Assembly: GCA_907163375.1 (NCBI GenBank)
Contig: CAJQUW010005347.1
Coordinates: 1-64,000, forward strand
Reading direction: 5' to 3'
Length of the DNA stretch: 64,000 bases
Source of the DNA: Prostheceraeus crozeri
Taxonomy: Eukaryota > Platyhelminthes > Polycladida > Euryleptidae
How positions within the stretch are numbered: the stretch's first letter is position 1; each line of letters opens with the position of its first letter. Below the pieces are notes generated by a model. The model searched no databases, was not told where the DNA came from, and saw nothing but the letters and a program-made list of their open reading frames with translations. The position numbers and the translations under genes were made by a program. Positions 10,161 to 22,238 of this stretch are shown here, one piece after another.

Positions 10161-11961
10161 TCACAAACACTGATGACATACATAACTCATAGGCTGTGAA
10201 TGCTTGCCACAAACTGGCACCTCGCATTTGGAACTGCAGAAACGTGTCTTGTTTGAATTTCTGCTAGATTTCCCACCTTCCTTACAACGAAAACATCTTT
10301 GAACAGCAGATAAGCATTGGCTGCTAATTTCATGTTCATCGTGGACTCGTTCCGTGTTCGTAAACTTCTTCAAAATATCAATCGTTGAAGATGACATCCA
10401 ATAGGATCTTGAAGTCTATCACTCACATGCTGAGCAGCCAGTTCATGTGCCAATGAGTGGAGAAAACATCTGCGCCGTTTGGCCACTGGCAGAAGGGTCC
10501 AGTCAGGATGATATCAAATTGAACTAATGTGAAGGTATTGACGCCACTAACGTCCAACATATTATGAAAATGGACCACTGTCCATCGTCGCGTAGGGACC
10601 CGTGTGGTTGTATGCTTGCACATTTCGTCCACAGTGTCTACAGTTCCTTTAGTCGAGTTGTAATACATCTGTATTTCGCTCTTTTTCTTGATGTTATTTT
10701 CAATTGTGGAATTGTGATGCATTGTCGATAGGAGAGATACTTTTTTCTTTGCTGAGTATTGATGCGATTGTTGTGTCACTTTTTTATCTGTACCGCCAAA
10801 AACAAAGACAGATTCGAATTTTTCTTTCGTTTGAAGAAGCACAGGCGGCAGATGCCTTTTGTTGGTTGCAACAGTTCCAACATAGGTAGTTTTCCTCTCC
10901 AGGAGTTCTTCGGCGAGCTCAAGAGAAGTGAAGAAACGGTCTCCTGTGACATTCAGACCTTTTTCGAAAAAGGCGCTGCAAGATTCATTACCAACCTTTT
11001 AGCTTTGTTTTCTTCTTTATGCAGGAGGAGGGCGTCGTGATCTTCAGGGCGTTTCGTCAATGGACTGCCGTTTAGAAAGTAGCGAACATTTGCGTCACAG
11101 CACCAACGAATGAGCTCCCCATATTTCCCGGGTTTCGAAGGATTATATATTCGATGTGGAGATCTACACTTGGATGCAAACTAATTGTTCGTCAACACAA
11201 ATACACGACGTCGGTTCGAAGAATAGTCTCAATCGTGAATTCCAATCTTCCCAAATTTCCCTCATCGCCGCAAATGTGTCAGTTTTTCTTTCGATCCTCC
11301 GAAGATTGATGTCGTCAAAACGAAGACAGCGATTCCACAGCTTGAAGAGATTACGACTCATGACGGTACGATAGAAAGTCGAATATTTCTCATTCCAAAG
11401 CTCATCGATTGGGATTTCATTGTCTTGATTGGCTCCCCGAAAGTAGAGAATAGCAATATAGGCTTTTAGAGATGTCATTGTGAATTGAATAGGTAAACTC
11501 AATGCATCCGCTTTCATTTGAGAGAACGTGAGAACTTTCTGAAGAAGATCATCAGTCCAGAAAAGTTGCCAAGTTTCCATTTTAGTGTCTTTCACTGAGG
11601 TACTGGTAGGGCCACCAGAGTTTCGCAGGATATTAGCTGCGTCACGTCTGCGTTGAACAGGTCCTTCGCTATACCACATCTGACCATTTTTATCAATGTA
11701 CATTTGCTGTGTATCTTGTGATATAAGGCTGCTTTCGGTTTCATGTAAGCGTCTTCTCAATGGCACGATTTCATCATCACTGTCCACGTCCAATTCGTGA
11801 TCTTCAACCCCACCATCAGCTTCGGCGTGGACGTCACTTATATGCTGAACATCAAGCAATTCCGATTCATCAGATGCTGCGTCTTCTCCATCTTCGAAAA
11901 CAGTACAAATAGATTGCTCAGCTGTCAAAGCAGCTATTCGTTTCGGTTGTCTGCGAGCCAT
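10161..11961 (-). pseudogene. piggyBac transposase, frameshifted
   Basis: The ATG is at 11961 (MARRQPKRIAALTAEQ), followed by an acidic N-terminal region and a DDE domain. MSRNLFKLWNRCLRFDD and CICVDEQLV (first catalytic Asp) are followed by a frameshift near 11165. Then come SKPGKYGELIRWCCDANV and, after another frameshift near 10975, NVTGDRFFTSLELAEEL (second Asp), VSLLSTMHHNS and NSTKGTVDTVDEMCKHT (third Asp). The C-terminal cysteine-rich domain (10161-10397) shows CFRCKEG, RFCSSKC and VCGKHS, which bind zinc and DNA ends in this family. All three Asp survive, but at least two frameshifts and stops near 10400 make it inactive. Confidence 0.88.
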
Positions 11962-12090
11962 GCTTTCTTGCACACGATCGATCAAACAAGAAGCGACAGC
12001 CGAGATGAACAGCTATTCACACTATATGACTTGATTCATTGTCATTCATTGTCACGCACAAGCGAAAGCGGTTTGTTCTCTCACGCACCC

Positions 12091-12114
12091 ACGCACACAC
12101 ACACACACACACAT
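12091..12114. repeat. (CA)n microsatellite
   Basis: A run of alternating CA, about 11 repeats, just inside the nested piggyBac element. Confidence 0.85.
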
Positions 12115-12401
12115 AAGGCTTGGCTGATTGCTTTGAAGTTCATTAACGAGCGCGACAACTCATTCACTTCCGATAATAAGGATCTTAGAAGTTTAAATAT
12201 TATGGCTAGGCTATAGAATCGAAATAATTTCTGCGAAAATGCAATTTTACGACTAACAGTTCAGAGAGGAAGCTTTCGTTACCATACTTGAACTAATTTA
12301 AGTCAATAAAAACAATATAATGTCGAATTAGTGAGGTAGGCTTTTCAAGCCACCCTTGGCCGTCCTAGGAATATAACCGACCTTGGCCGTCCGAGGGTTA
12401 A

Positions 12402-12845
12402 AAAATATCAATGGATTGTTGAAAGCTACATATTATAAAAACTCTCCAATGTAGGCCCTATTATGTATAAAGGCCTATGACAGTACTACAATCTAAGAAT
12501 AGCAGATCTTCAATAAATTATCAATGGACTAACAACCGTTACTTTGAGACCCGCGTGATGCCGAATGAAGACCATCGATGGATTAACAAGCGTCACTTTG
12601 AAAACCATCAGGGCAAAAGCAAATACTCAAGAAAATATCAATGGATTTACAAACAAAATGCGGGTATAAAAACAATCATGAGAATAGCAGATACTGAAGT
12701 AAAATATCAATGGATTAACAAACGCAAAACGCTACCATGCGGCAATGAAGGCTATCAAGAGAATAGCTGATGCTCTAGAAAAATGTCAATGGATTAACAA
12801 ACGTTTGTTATGAAATAGTATCAAATGAATAACAAATGTTCATGC
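12402..12845. repeat. Degenerate repeats internal to the hAT
   Basis: The motif ATATCAATGGATTAACAAACG recurs in diverged form about six times at irregular spacing. A related piece (AAGGATTGACAAACGTT) lies at about 9750, on the other side of the nested piggyBac. The piggyBac therefore inserted into this array. The repeats follow the 3' end of the transposase and may be subterminal binding sites, which is an inference. Confidence 0.6.
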
Positions 12846-12861
12846 AAACCTAGGAACTGAA

Positions 12862-14906
12862 TTATAATACAGTCTCTAACTTACAAGCATATTTTGTGTA
12901 AATCATAGTGCTGAGCTTGTCAGGCTTGAGTCTTTTTCGAAGCTTTGATAAGAGAATCCCCGCCTCGCTGAATAGTCTTTCTACAGAAGCCGATGACACT
13001 GGGGTGGAAAAAAGAATTTTTGCACACTTTGACAAAAGTCTCATATGTGGTCCTTTCTCTTTCCAAAAATCCTTGGTCGGATGTCTAGAGGCCACACGAA
13101 TGGTCTCAAAAAGCAACATTTCTGTTTCAAGTTGTTCATGAAGCGAAGTCTTTATGCGCTTTGGGCGTGGAGCAAACCATGTCTCAAACGGATCGCTGGA
13201 TGTCGAGGGATCACGTTCCTGGTTATCACTGACTTTGTCCGTGGGGATGTCAGATATATGCATTGAATCAAGCAGCTGATTCAAATAGTTCACAACACTC
13301 GATTTGAATCCTTGCATCTCCTGCTCCCATTCATTCATGAACACCTGCAATTCTCGGGTCTTTTTGCTGGAATATCTAAGAGTTTTCACCATATCCAAAG
13401 CCGTGTTGCAGACATCAATGCCTGACAAATAACAAGCGCTTTTGCAAAATGATGAACCACAATATGGCCACAGCTTCTTTCTCATCTGGTTTCGTAGAAG
13501 GCAGCAAGTCTCCCGAGCGATGGCAGGCACTTCTTCACTAATCTGCATTTGGAACAAGTGAATATCCAAAGTAAGATAGTTCAGGTAAGATAGATGAGAA
13601 GTTGGCTCATCAACCACAACTCTGTCAAACAAGCACTTGACGGCTTCCATGATATCCAACAGAGATTTCAGTGAAGGTAAAGGTGGAAAATTGTCAGATA
13701 CATGACAGTCTTCTTCTGACAGAAATACAGTGTAGTTGTTCACCGCAGATCGTAGTCGAGAATGTTGAAAGCGCCATGGGCGAGTCGTGCTTTTATCAGG
13801 AATAGCACGCTTCAGTCGCTTCGCATTTTGGTCGCGTACATTATAGAAAGATTCCACAGAAGTCAGATTAGACAGCATGCCACTTAGTAATTTTGGTGGA
13901 GACTTCTCGAAAACGTCTTTGACACAAGTCGACAAGGCATGTTCGGTACAACCAATTCTACCACCCAAGTTCAGCGTCGTTGGATAACGGCCGTCGAACG
14001 CTGCGACCATTTTCGGTTCGTTGTCACTAACTATAAAGATGGTTTGAGAGAGCTCACCCTGTTTTTCATGATTCGGTGACTTAATGCATTATTCGAGAAT
14101 TTTGAAAGCGAACGAAGCGTCATGTGGTACATCATCCAAATCACAAATCTTAAGTGGATAACTGAACCAACGCCAATCTTTATCGAGTCCACAAGCAACA
14201 ATAGCAAAATAAGAAAGTCGATGTTCATGTCTTCCAGACCAAAAATTAATCATGTATGATACACCAGCATCCGGATCGTTGAGACTGTTTCTAAAATGAT
14301 GTTGCAACTTTGCATGGGATTGCTCTCCCTCAGTCATTAATCCCGATGAAATGTAAGTTCGTCCGATGGAATAGTCATTGATCTTGTTGTTTCTGTGCGT
14401 TACCGAAGAAGCGAAGTTTGCGCAAGAAGATGCAATTTGAACCATGGCGTTGATGGGCACAAACAAACTTCACTACATGCTGCTGCCATTGTTCTTTTGC
14501 TTCTTTCGGAAGAGGAGGCTTGCTTGCTGATGGAGCACACTGAAAACTTCGGTGAATGGTGAGTTGATTGGACGCCGACGTCGCCGGTGCGCAGTTTTTC
14601 TCGAGATGGCGCTTTATCGCACTGACCCCCCTCTGGTCGCCCCAATGTCCTCTTGTCTTCTTAAACCAAAGAAACAATTTCTTACAGGCATCACAATAAA
14701 GGAAAGGGGCCAACAATGGTTTCTTGTCGTCTCCTGAGCTCTCGGCAACCGGTGATATGTCCACTTGCATTGCCTTTATCCTCGAATCAAGATTGGCACT
14801 ACCACTGGTTAATGACTTCGGTGGTGGAGCAAAAGATACACGAGCTGCAGAAATGTGCTGCTGCAGAGTTTTTTTTGTCTACTTCGAAAAACTTGTTCGA
14901 AGACAT
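12862..14906 (-). pseudogene. hAT transposase with BED zinc finger, broken
   Basis: The likely start is ATG at 14906 (MSSNKFFEVDKK), with a probable frameshift in the following A-run. A BED finger follows, CDACKKLFLW, then IKRHLEKNC (C-x2-C...H-x4-C). A frameshift near 14460 leads into the RNase H-like catalytic region (INFWSGRHEHRLSYFAI, then FIVSDNEPKMVAAFDG), interrupted by one in-frame TAA at 14089. The 382-codon remainder is open and ends in the hAT dimerisation domain, FSTPVSSASVERLFSEAGIL. The protein would bind the hAT ends and cut 8 bp apart. It is inactive here. Confidence 0.87.
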
Positions 14907-15685
14907 CGCAGCGACGACCTGCCTCAGAGTGGGAACTGAAGTTGCAGACGATTATAATTACATCATATAGCTCGGTTCCTCTTCGGTCTACAGCCTAATG
15001 AATCATCGCCAAGCGTCAATCAGGGGAAAAGAATGTTTTGCGAGCTCACATTCCCTCACTTGAATTGTCAAAAGTTGCGTAAGTGAAATTGATCATGCAG
15101 CGCACGGGGCGAGAGAATCGGTCGGTCACTGACATGGATACTGATTCTCTTCCCGTCGGTTGACGATGCGAATTGACAGAGAGCCTCAACAGAAAAATTA
15201 CATAATCCAGGTTCTCTCTCTCTCTCTCATTCAAGACCGATATTAGTCTTCTTATAGGATTGATAAGCAAAGAAAAGAATTGTTATGATGATGGTTACCG
15301 ACCCGTGTTTCGTCACCCTGACAGAATCATGCTTTTTTCAGACAAGGACAGCCTGCTTACTGTAGACACACCTGTACAATGTACATGTATAAATGTTGTA
15401 TTTTCACTTCAATCTGAGCATCATTCATAAGCGGCTTCGCCTAGTCATTCAGTAAGATGAGTGCAACTACAGCCTACATTCTCGCTTTCTCATAACCTTT
15501 GCAAACCAAAAAAGAGTTGATACTTTCAAATAAGATTTAAATTTATCTTATTTTAATGATCAAAATTTTCATTTAATTCCCATGGGATTCCCATGACCTG
15601 AAGCAAGATTCCCATCTCATGGGAATTCCCATGGGATGGAAATTCCCACGGTAATTCCCATTCCCACGGCAAGCCTGGGAAATAT

Positions 15686-17440
15686 ACGCTCGTATGTATG
15701 TAATATAAATGCGTTTTTAATTCATGCGTGCCTATTATTCCAGCAAATACGGTAGATGTGAAATAGCAAATATTTGTTGTTTAACATACAGTTGGTACTA
15801 CACCGGTACTTTGTACTTATATATTGATAATGCATATGGCAATATGGTATTCATCATGTCATCGCAAAAATAATTCATCGGTGTTACTCATTTTGCGAGA
15901 CTATCAGACACTGCTCCACTTGTGGTATTTTGTAGACCTGTACGTATTGCGTGTCTACACATGCGAAAAGGCACATCTCAAATATTTGGTTTACTGACAT
16001 TTAATGCACAATATACACTGAATACACTAAGTAACGGAATTGTTAGGTTATAGGCCTGTAAAATATAAAGGAAGATAGGCCTTCTTTCAGAATAAAACAA
16101 AATATTTTCACAATATCCATCATAATTTTCATAACATCCATATCTAAAACATTTTAAATATCGCAACCCTAATCACTACGAATTCACTGGACAAGCTCTG
16201 GTCGCCCTCTGTCGACTTCTTAACAACTAAACCTTGTTAGTTTTGCTCGGAATCAGACTAATAGGTACAGTATTTGATGCAGTCATCACACTTCAACGTT
16301 AATGCCTGAGTTCCACCATTATCGTTGAAGTCATCATGAGGTAGCATATTTTATCGTAATTTGCATCCATCCGATATAGTGTTGTTTTTTTCATATTTTT
16401 CGATAATGTATGCATTTGAGTTTTCGTTTATCATTTTGTCTTTTCAATCGCCATCTCTAATCATCTGTTATTCATTTTGTTAAGTCTTTTCCTTTATTCA
16501 GCTTACTATGCCTGATTCATAACTTTAAAGAAGTAGTAGTAAATAAATTATAACATGCACATTTTACTGATAATAGCAAACTTGATGCCAATATCTAGCA
16601 TTTTAATGAAAGAGTTTCCTTAATCCAATAAGTTTATAGACTTACTTATTAGTACTATATTATACAATGTTTTCCTTTCATTCAATAAGTTTTTTATGCA
16701 AGGTATTGGTGCAGTGTTGTCTAAAGAAATACCATCAAATAAAATACTACAAAGACATAAATGCATGTGTCCTTAATAACATGTACATTTATAAGTTATG
16801 AATGTATTATACGAACTTTGTATGAAATAGAAACTGCTTGTGTCTGTGCTGTAATGTAAATACGTAAGTACCTCCTACTAAATAGTGAGGCATTTATTCT
16901 TAAATGAGCGTTTATTATCATACAAGAATATTACTAGTTGAGTTATATAAGAGACGCCAATTTTTGAGACGCCAATGTGAGAGCACTTAATGTAATATTA
17001 CAACACCATGTTGGATGCAGTAATTCAGATCTTTTCGTTATAGCGAAATAGTCGTTCAGTTCATCTGTAGTAAAGTTCATGTTCTGAAATTTGTCTTTCA
17101 GGTGAACAGAAGAGCTGCTGAAAAGAAGACGAAGAAAAGTTGTAAGAAAACTGGAGTGGCTTCTAAATATTTCGATTATTACGAACTCATCAAGTGTATA
17201 TTTTGTAGTCTAGTGATATCTACTTTATATTGCAGTAGATATTTTGTATAAAATTTTTCGAAAAATAGATTTCATGTTACTTTTTGTTTTAATTGTTCTC
17301 TATGTGGAGGTGTTTACTCTGGCAATCGAATGTTCTGGCAATTTCAAGATACTTATCCATCATTCCTGTGATGAACCCACGATGAATTTTTCTAATTGTG
17401 AATACATCGCTTTAACTGTACTAATTGATACGTATTAGAA
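15686..17440. other. No confirmed gene; AT-rich
   Basis: About 1.75 kb of AT-rich DNA. At 17090-17200 a pyrimidine tract ending in AG is followed by an open lysine/arginine-rich stretch (NRRAAEKKTKKSCKK), which could be a small exon but is unsupported. An open frame at 17244-17438 starts hydrophobic, but its first codon is TTG. I annotate neither as a gene. Confidence 0.35.
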
Positions 17441-17960
17441 CCATTTCAATTTCATTACTGAAATTACTCTTGAAGCAAAAATCCTTTCATTACTGAAATT
17501 ACTCCTGAAACATAATACAATTCATTACTGAAATTACTCCTGAAACATAATACAATTCATTACTAAAATTACTCCTGAAACATAATACAATTCATTACTG
17601 AAATTACTACTGAAACATGAAGCAATTCATTACTGAAATTACTACTGAAACATAACACAATTCATTACTGAAATTACCCCTGAAACATAATACAATTCAT
17701 TACTGAAATTACTATTGAAACATAATACAATTCATTACTGAAATTACCACTGAAACATGAAGCAATTCATTACTGAAATTACTCCTGAAACATAATACAA
17801 TTCATTACTGAAATTACTACTGAAACATGAAGCAATTCATTACTGAAATTATTACTAAAACATATGACATATCATTACTGAAAATTTGACACATCAGTAC
17901 TGAAAATAGTGCTGAAATATTTGACATTTCATTACTGAAATTACTACTGAAACATAATAG
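17441..17960. repeat. 35-bp tandem repeat array (about 14 copies)
   Basis: The unit is TTCATTACTGAAATTACTCC followed by TGAAACATAATACAA, repeated about 14 times with small changes (ACTCC/ACTAC; ATAATACAA/ATGAAGCAA). The TACTGAAATTA core is shared with the 61-bp array at 5901-6460, although the rest of the unit differs. Confidence 0.9.
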
Positions 17961-18110
17961 GAAACATGGTTTCTTCCGTAGACGAACCAGTAATGTTGAA
18001 CTACTGTTTCAGTAGATTTTTCATTACATGAAATTTTAGGAATCATTATTTTTTCAGCAATGTTTCTTAAAATATTTTCATACGGATATTTACAGCTCAT
18101 CTTAATCTAC
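17961..18110 (-). other. Unclassified repeat, copy 2 (relative of 5780-5870)
   Basis: Read on the minus strand, this contains CCGTATGAAAATATTTTAAG, then TAATGATTCC and GAAAAATCTACTGAAACAG. It aligns by eye with 5780-5870 at roughly three quarters of positions. An open frame, KYPYENILRNIAEKIM, parallels LLFPYEKILSDINET of copy 1 (shared PYE-IL-I-E). As in copy 1 it is followed in the same direction by a TACTGAAATTA array. Family unknown. Confidence 0.5.
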
Positions 18111-18349
18111 TACTGCTACATTAATTATCTACTGTTCCGGTTTGTGCTTATTATTCATGACTGAAAAAGAGCGAAAATTCGGATTTCTGTAGTATAGATG
18201 ATGCACCACGTAATGATGCCGGACTTTTACATCCGTCCTATTATTATCTCTTTACACATGTGGACGTCTTTAAACTCTCATATCGATGATAGTCAAACGT
18301 CAGAAAGTACATTTTGCGTTCATTCGTAAAATGCAGTAAGTTCTTATTA

Positions 18350-19064
18350 GTCCGGCAGCCAGAACGAGTTTCTGCAGGGAACGAGGCCGAAAATAAGACT
18401 TTCACAGAATGATGTACATCCTATGCCTGCTACGAATCGGCACGTCTGCCGAGTTCTAGTGAGTTCCTCTTCATGTCAGACAAGATCAAAGAAAAGCACA
18501 TGTAAATCCAATGGGCCGCAGATTGCAGTTTTTGGCTAAAATGAAATTTTCCATATTTTGTCTGATTAAACAAAAAGTACTAACCCCAGAGTCAGAATTT
18601 TTGGCATGGAATGTCTTCAGGTCATTTCCTATGATGTGCATGTGCTTTTATCATGCATCTAATCGGCAATGTATGTGAGAATGTGGTTGAATGTGGATAG
18701 AGTAGCTCCAAATATTTGTGTTTGCCGACATTAATAAGCTCGCCAAATCTAAATGTGTTTAGCTCAAAGAGGTGCATGAAAATGAAAGGAAATGACTTGA
18801 AGACATTCCATGCCAAAAATTATGACTCTGGGGGTTAGTCTTTTTGTTTAATCAGATAAAACATACAAAATTTCATTTTAGCCAAAAACTGCAATCTGCG
18901 TCCCATTGGATTTACATGTGCTTTTCTTTGATCTTGTCTGACATGAAGAGGAACTCACTAGAACTCGGCAGACGTGCCGATTCGTAGTAGGCATAGGGTG
19001 TACATTCTGTGAAAGTCTCATTTCCGGCCTCGTTCCCTGCAGAAACTCGCTCTGGCTGCCGGAC
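18350..19064. mobile_element. MITE with about 285-bp terminal inverted repeats
   Basis: The left arm begins GTCCGGCAGCCAGAACGAG and the right arm ends CTCTGGCTGCCGGAC. Both are flanked by TA, suggesting mobilisation by a Tc1/mariner-type transposase. The arms (18350-18635 and 18780-19064) are near-complete inverted copies, so the single strand folds into one long hairpin with a 145-nt loop. No coding capacity. A decayed relative lies at 61020-61843. Confidence 0.88.
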
Positions 19065-19142
19065 TATATATACCGTACTCCATTTATTTGCTGCAACATT
19101 TTTAGGAGTCATTCAAAATCTTACGTCAATTTACAATACGTG

Positions 19143-19267
19143 AATATAATACTATTACATCGGTATGACACCAGTAATGCTGTTATGATATCGACGAGTG
19201 CGCGTTAGCGCACGAGATGATTTCAGTGACAGCATTACTGGTGTCATACCGATGCAATAGTTATATT
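19143..19267. repeat. 125-nt near-perfect hairpin
   Basis: AATATAATACTATTACATCG followed by GTATGACACCAGTAATGCTGT is inverted at 19230-19267. The interior contains a second palindrome, TGCGCGTTAGCGCA. The motif ATTACTGGTGTC recurs at about 19290 and, in diverged form (ATTGTTGGTGTC, ATTGATGGTGTC), at 21170-21280. The hairpin motif thus brackets the tyrosine recombinase relic. Confidence 0.8.
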
Positions 19268-19641
19268 GTTTATGAGCTTTCTAGTTCCATCATTACTGGT
19301 GTCTGTCTAAAGTCACTGATATCTTGATGCCGTTTAAGAGATATCGATGACCTACCAAATTTCAAATCCCAGTTCAAAAGGTAGCTATTTTCTTTCTAAG
19401 TAAAGCAGATTAAGCGTTATGACATACTCCGGATTGATAGATTTCAGTCAATTGAAGGGCAATTCAATCTGTGGACTAGATGACGCAGAAATTCAAGAAA
19501 TTGTCAACATTCAAGATTACTGCGAAACGAAGAAGCTCTACCAAATCTTGACGTAAAGATTTTTATTGCGACCAGACATCATCATCAAGCGATTCAATCA
19601 GTTTGCCACGAGAGGTAAGAGCGAATCTCGAATGTTTAGAG

Positions 19642-20843
19642 ATGTCAGCCACTCCCACCTCAAAGTTATCTCAGCAGATGAAGTTCTCACAAAGGTTTAT
19701 TGAGTTTCTGAGGGAGAAAAACTTGACGTCTGACTTTAAAAGCATAACAAAGTCAGAGCTGTGAGATTTATTGAAGTACTTCTATTCTGAGTTAAGAACA
19801 AATGATGGAAAATTCTATTCACCAGCCTCACTTAACTGCATTCGAGCTGCTCAATTCCGATACTTTAGACAGCCACCTCTGTCACTAGACTTTGACATAA
19901 TTAATGATGTCGCATTCTTCTCCGCCAACCAAATTCTAAAAGCGATAACTAAAAACTACTTGGAGAACGGAGGATCTATAAAGCGATTTGAGTCTCTAGA
20001 GGACGTGAAAAAGCTAAGAGAATATTTTGACAGGTCAACGCCCCAAAAATTGCAGGAAGAAGTTTTTTTCTCCATCATATACTTTCTAGGGCAGCGAGGC
20101 CGTGAGTGGATCCGCTACTTAAAAAGATCCAATGTACTGATCAGCGTTGATTCAAAGGGCATGCGATACGTTGAGATAAGCAACATGAACGCCATTCAGA
20201 AGAATCATCAACCATCAGTTTCAAAGCAAAATGTTGATCAAAAGCAATCACGGATCTATGAGACGGACGATCAAGGAAATTGTCCTGTAGTTACAATTGA
20301 GACACTACTAAGTAGATTGCCAGAAAATGCTGAATATCTTTTTTACAAGCCTCTGAAAAATTGGCGTGATTCCAAGTACTGGTACAATTCGAACCTCGTT
20401 TGGGATCTCAAACATTAGGGAATTTGATGAAGAAAATCTCTCAAAATGCTAATTTATCTAAATTGTACACCTCACATTGTGTACGTGCGACTGTGGTAAC
20501 AGAAATGTTCAACAATGGAGCAACAGCTCAAGGCATACAATGTGTCACAGGGCACAAAAGTTCAGACTCTGTGAGGCGATATCTGAAACGTGTTGGTGAT
20601 TCCAAGAAGCAGGACTTCTCGCGGATGCTAGTAAACAGCTTTAGCACTTCAACAGGCTCAACAAACGTCAGCTCATCAAACTCGGAAAGCAAGTTTTTGA
20701 CTAAAATATCATTTGATGAAAATTGTCATTACATCAACTGCTTTCCTTATATTTCAGTTCGGTGTGAGGCTGCTCCTCCAAACACAAAAATAGTTGTGGA
20801 AGCAGATGGGAACACGAACTTCGTTCGAATATCTTTTGAATAA
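19642..20843 (+). pseudogene. Crypton-like tyrosine recombinase, nearly intact
   Basis: The frame starts MSATPTSKLSQQMKF. It has one TGA at 19762, then reads LLKYFYSELRTNDGKFYSPA and SLNCIRAAQFRYFRQPPL, the SAM-like core-binding domain of Crypton/ZMYM-type recombinases. The catalytic domain shows QRGREWIRYLKRS (first Arg), then after a one-base frameshift near 20395 LYTSHCVRATVVT (H-x-x-R) and VTGHKSSDSVRRYLKR (His and the Tyr nucleophile). All the tyrosine recombinase active-site motifs are present. The enzyme would strand-exchange a circular DNA intermediate. No reverse transcriptase is adjacent, which favours Crypton over DIRS. Two lesions make it a pseudogene. Confidence 0.82.
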
Positions 20844-21429
20844 GAGACATAAAGACACAAAGTTATAAGTCATAGACGCATCACGGATGCTTTTTGATAA
20901 AAATGCAATAAAGCATATGTTTTTTCTATTTCAATAACCATTAATTGGTGCAAAACATAAACGAGACATTAATCACAGAAACAGTGCACAATCAATAGCA
21001 TAGCAAATAATAGACAGAGAGTCAAGTTAGCCAATTTAAAGGGATTAATTGGAAATTGATTTCCGAAGACTTTTCTAATGTTCCCAAAAATATGCTAATG
21101 TAGGCCTACTATCTGGTAGTAATTTTACAATGCAGATCTCTCTAGGCTTCAAGGTCATTCGATGTCTATTTCCGTCCTTGCTGGTGTCTCTCCGTCATTG
21201 ATGGTGTCATCTTACATAGCAAAGATAGGAGGACATCGGCAGTTATCTGTGACAAAACAGCATTGTTGGTGTCAAATCTCATAAACAATAGACAAATCGG
21301 CATCGCCGAAGCCAGACAGTCGATAGCTTTCTATGATTGTCACGTGAGAAATATATCACGCTGATTCATCCTCCATGTAAATGATTGTGAAAAATACATA
21401 GTTATTTCATATACTTTAGAACACCGTTT
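20844..21429. other. Flank of the recombinase relic
   Basis: Non-coding. Contains three diverged copies of the TGGTGTC motif (21170-21280) and CTCATAAACAATAGAC, which is inverted relative to GTTATATTGTTTATGAG at 19259. This may mark the other end of the recombinase element, which is an inference. Confidence 0.4.
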
Positions 21430-22238
21430 TTGTCACAGAGGAAGTAACAATGCTCCGAGCTCATTGCTCCGAGCAGATATCCTGCAGAAGAAGCATTACA
21501 AATTTTGCAACATATTTCCTCCGACCAGTCGGAAACTGAATCCACTGGAGGCGATGTGATGGACGACATAGAACATGATCATGAAATTCTCGATCAGCCT
21601 GCTATAGATGAATCGGCGTCCAGCAGCGATTCTGAGGAAGAAACTATTTTGCCATTGAGTCAGCGTGTTCTAAATTCTGAAGAAATCAAATCAAGAGTAG
21701 GCTTATTACAGACACAAGCTGAATCTACGGATGTGAAGGGACGTGACGGAACTACATGGAGACTACTCGTCGCAAATAAGCATATGACTGCCGGTCGACT
21801 TCCCATTCAAAATGTGATGCGTAAAAAACCGGGACCGACCGCATGCGCTACGACTAAAGTGAATAAAAATAGTTCCGCAATCTGCCATCCGCATATTCTT
21901 TGATGAACCTATTTTGCGACATCTGCAGAAATATACTGTAAGTGAAGCACGACGTACTGGTAGTGACAACTGGAATATATCTCTCGGTGAGTTAGAAAAT
22001 TTGTAGGACTAATTTTTGCGCATGGAGTTATTGGGGCTACAAATGCACCAATTAGAAGCATGTGGTTGAAAACGTGAGGTAACCAAAATAAAACTATGAC
22101 CAGAGATAGATTCTCGGATATTTTGAGATTTTTTAGGTTTGACATTAAGTCTGAAAGGAAAGATCGTCTGAAGACTGACAAATTGCACCTCGTTTCTGAC
22201 ATCTGGAACAGATTTATCACTAATTGTAAATTGGTATA

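Larger units (their letters stand above)
9792..12397 (-). mobile_element. piggyBac element nested in the hAT
   Basis: The termini are CCCTCGGACGGCCAAGG at the left and its inverse, CCTTGGCCGTCCGAGGG, at the right, matching the CCCT start typical of piggyBac. The right end is followed by TTAA (12398-12401). The left end is preceded by TCAA, a one-base change from TTAA. A second GACCTTGGCC-type motif lies just inside the right end. The transposase is on the minus strand. It sits within the internal repeat region of the hAT, so it is younger than the hAT. Confidence 0.88.
9036..15677 (-). mobile_element. hAT transposon, 6.6 kb including a nested piggyBac
   Basis: The element is bounded by an exact 8-bp target duplication, GGAAATAT, at 9028-9035 and 15678-15685, the length expected for hAT. 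The ends are inverted: CAAGCTTGCCGTGGGAAT at the left and, on the other strand, CAGGCTTGCCGTGGGAAT at the right. Both ends are rich in further GGGAAT/ATTCCC motifs that continue the terminal repeat region. A hAT transposase relic lies inside on the minus strand. Removing the nested piggyBac (9792-12397) leaves a hAT of about 4.0 kb. Confidence 0.88.

Noticed and set aside
17101-17200. Possible exon (NRRAAEKKTKKSCKK) after a TTTCAG acceptor
   Set aside because: No matching donor or partner exon was found and the sequence is low complexity.
17244-17438. Possible small secreted protein with hydrophobic N-terminus
   Set aside because: It starts at TTG, has no homologous motif and no splice context, and its length is expected by chance in AT-rich DNA.
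17441-17960. 35-bp repeats as a CRISPR or repetitive-protein gene
   Set aside because: There are no spacers, and the frame is interrupted by stops. It is a minisatellite.
19642-20843. DIRS retrotransposon
   Set aside because: The tyrosine recombinase has no reverse transcriptase or RNase H next to it, so Crypton-like is the better fit.
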